Assembly (NCBI RefSeq): GCF_000735585.1
Contig: NZ_JNNO01000003.1
Location: 62,001-126,000 of the forward strand
DNA length: 64,000 nucleotides
Direction of reading: 5' to 3'
Source of the DNA: Devosia sp. LC5
Lineage (GTDB): Bacteria; Pseudomonadota; Alphaproteobacteria; Rhizobiales; Devosiaceae
Position 1 is the stretch's first letter; every line of letters begins with the position of its first letter. The notes beneath the pieces were generated by a model that was not told the origin of the DNA, did not search any database, and saw only the letters and a program-made list of their open reading frames with translations. Below, piece by piece: positions 63,845 to 64,000 of this stretch. The position numbers and the translations under genes are program-made.

Positions 63845-64000
63845 GTCCCCTCTCCCCTGAGGGGCGAGGTTGAGCCGTGTCTCTTTCCAAATCGTGACTC
63901 TCGTTACCCTCCCTCCGGGGAGGCCGGCCGGTGCGCCCACGCTAAGCTCGTCCATACGCCCACTTATTCGACTTATCCCCGGCTGGCTTTCTGCGTTGCA
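63845..64000. repeat. Intergenic repeat and unassigned end of window
   Basis: CCCCTCTCCCCTGAGGGGCG (63848-63867) repeats the unit seen at 32317 and 35519. The last 130 bases show no gene. Confidence 0.5.

Overview
The window is GC-rich chromosomal DNA that looks like a free-living alphaproteobacterium of the order Hyphomicrobiales, probably Devosia or a close relative. The clues are opgGHC osmoregulated-glucan genes, an aerobic cob cluster, rhizobial-type rhamnose genes (DeoR regulator plus RhaSTPQ transporter), a MucR/Ros regulator, small DUF1127 proteins, a Pha/Mrp antiporter operon, a TIGR03808-type Tat protein and many short GC-rich intergenic inverted repeats. The genus is inference; there is no rRNA or marker phylogeny here. 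No tRNA, rRNA, CRISPR array, prophage or transposase was seen.

Layout. 1-5617 (+): the end of an ABC exporter, then opgG, a 45-codon leader-like ORF ending inside a terminator hairpin, opgH and opgC, which make, polymerise and decorate periplasmic glucans. 5618-12354 (-): an ArsR-type regulator followed by cobF-G-H-I-J-L-M of aerobic cobalamin synthesis; cobK is missing from its usual place. 12405-15819: a copper module with a DUF305 periplasmic protein on + and copA-cueR-copZ on -, with a textbook CueR promoter before copA. 16194-18265: DUF1127 proteins, a YbaK deacylase and a GcvA-like LysR regulator. 18280-27826: L-rhamnose catabolism, rhaI and the rhaD aldolase/dehydrogenase fusion divergent from rhaR-S-T-P-Q-M; no rhamnulokinase gene is present.

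28310-40097 (+) is the most interesting block. It holds a histidine-ammonia-lyase homologue without the MIO triad, a betaine-type (YehZYXW/OpuC-like) ABC importer, a hydantoinase-like amidohydrolase, an M20 N-carbamoyl-amino-acid hydrolase, a DUF917 protein, a small TfoX-domain protein and a urocanase homologue. The set matches the five-step ergothioneine catabolic route known from in vitro reconstitution: ergothionase, thiourocanate hydratase, thiohydantoin desulfurisation, hydantoinase and N-carbamoylglutamate hydrolysis, giving glutamate, trimethylamine, sulfide, CO2 and ammonia. The importer would bring in the thiol-histidine betaine. This assignment is inference from family content and key residues.

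40171-51515 is mixed: a P-loop kinase and NAD-epimerase pair, an SH3-like secreted protein, a type II asparaginase whose ribosome binding site lies in a terminator-like hairpin, a GSU2403-type nucleotidyltransferase preceded by nested inverted repeats, a Tat-exported beta-helix protein, a HerA-like ATPase (DUF853) with a degenerate LOG-like partner, a stand-alone receiver protein, Fe/Mn superoxide dismutase and oligopeptidase B. 51726-57604 is a complete mrpABCDEFG cation/proton antiporter operon. 57737-58390 is a MucR regulator followed by a hairpin-rich stretch that ends in a strong terminator (candidate small RNA). 58582-63795 has a GNAT acetyltransferase, a NagZ-like glycosidase and a four-gene Dpp/Opp-type importer without a binding-protein gene in view.

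Several families of intergenic inverted repeats sit inside operons. The two largest directly follow the periplasmic binding-protein genes of the two importers, where they could give the binding protein more stable mRNA than its membrane partners.
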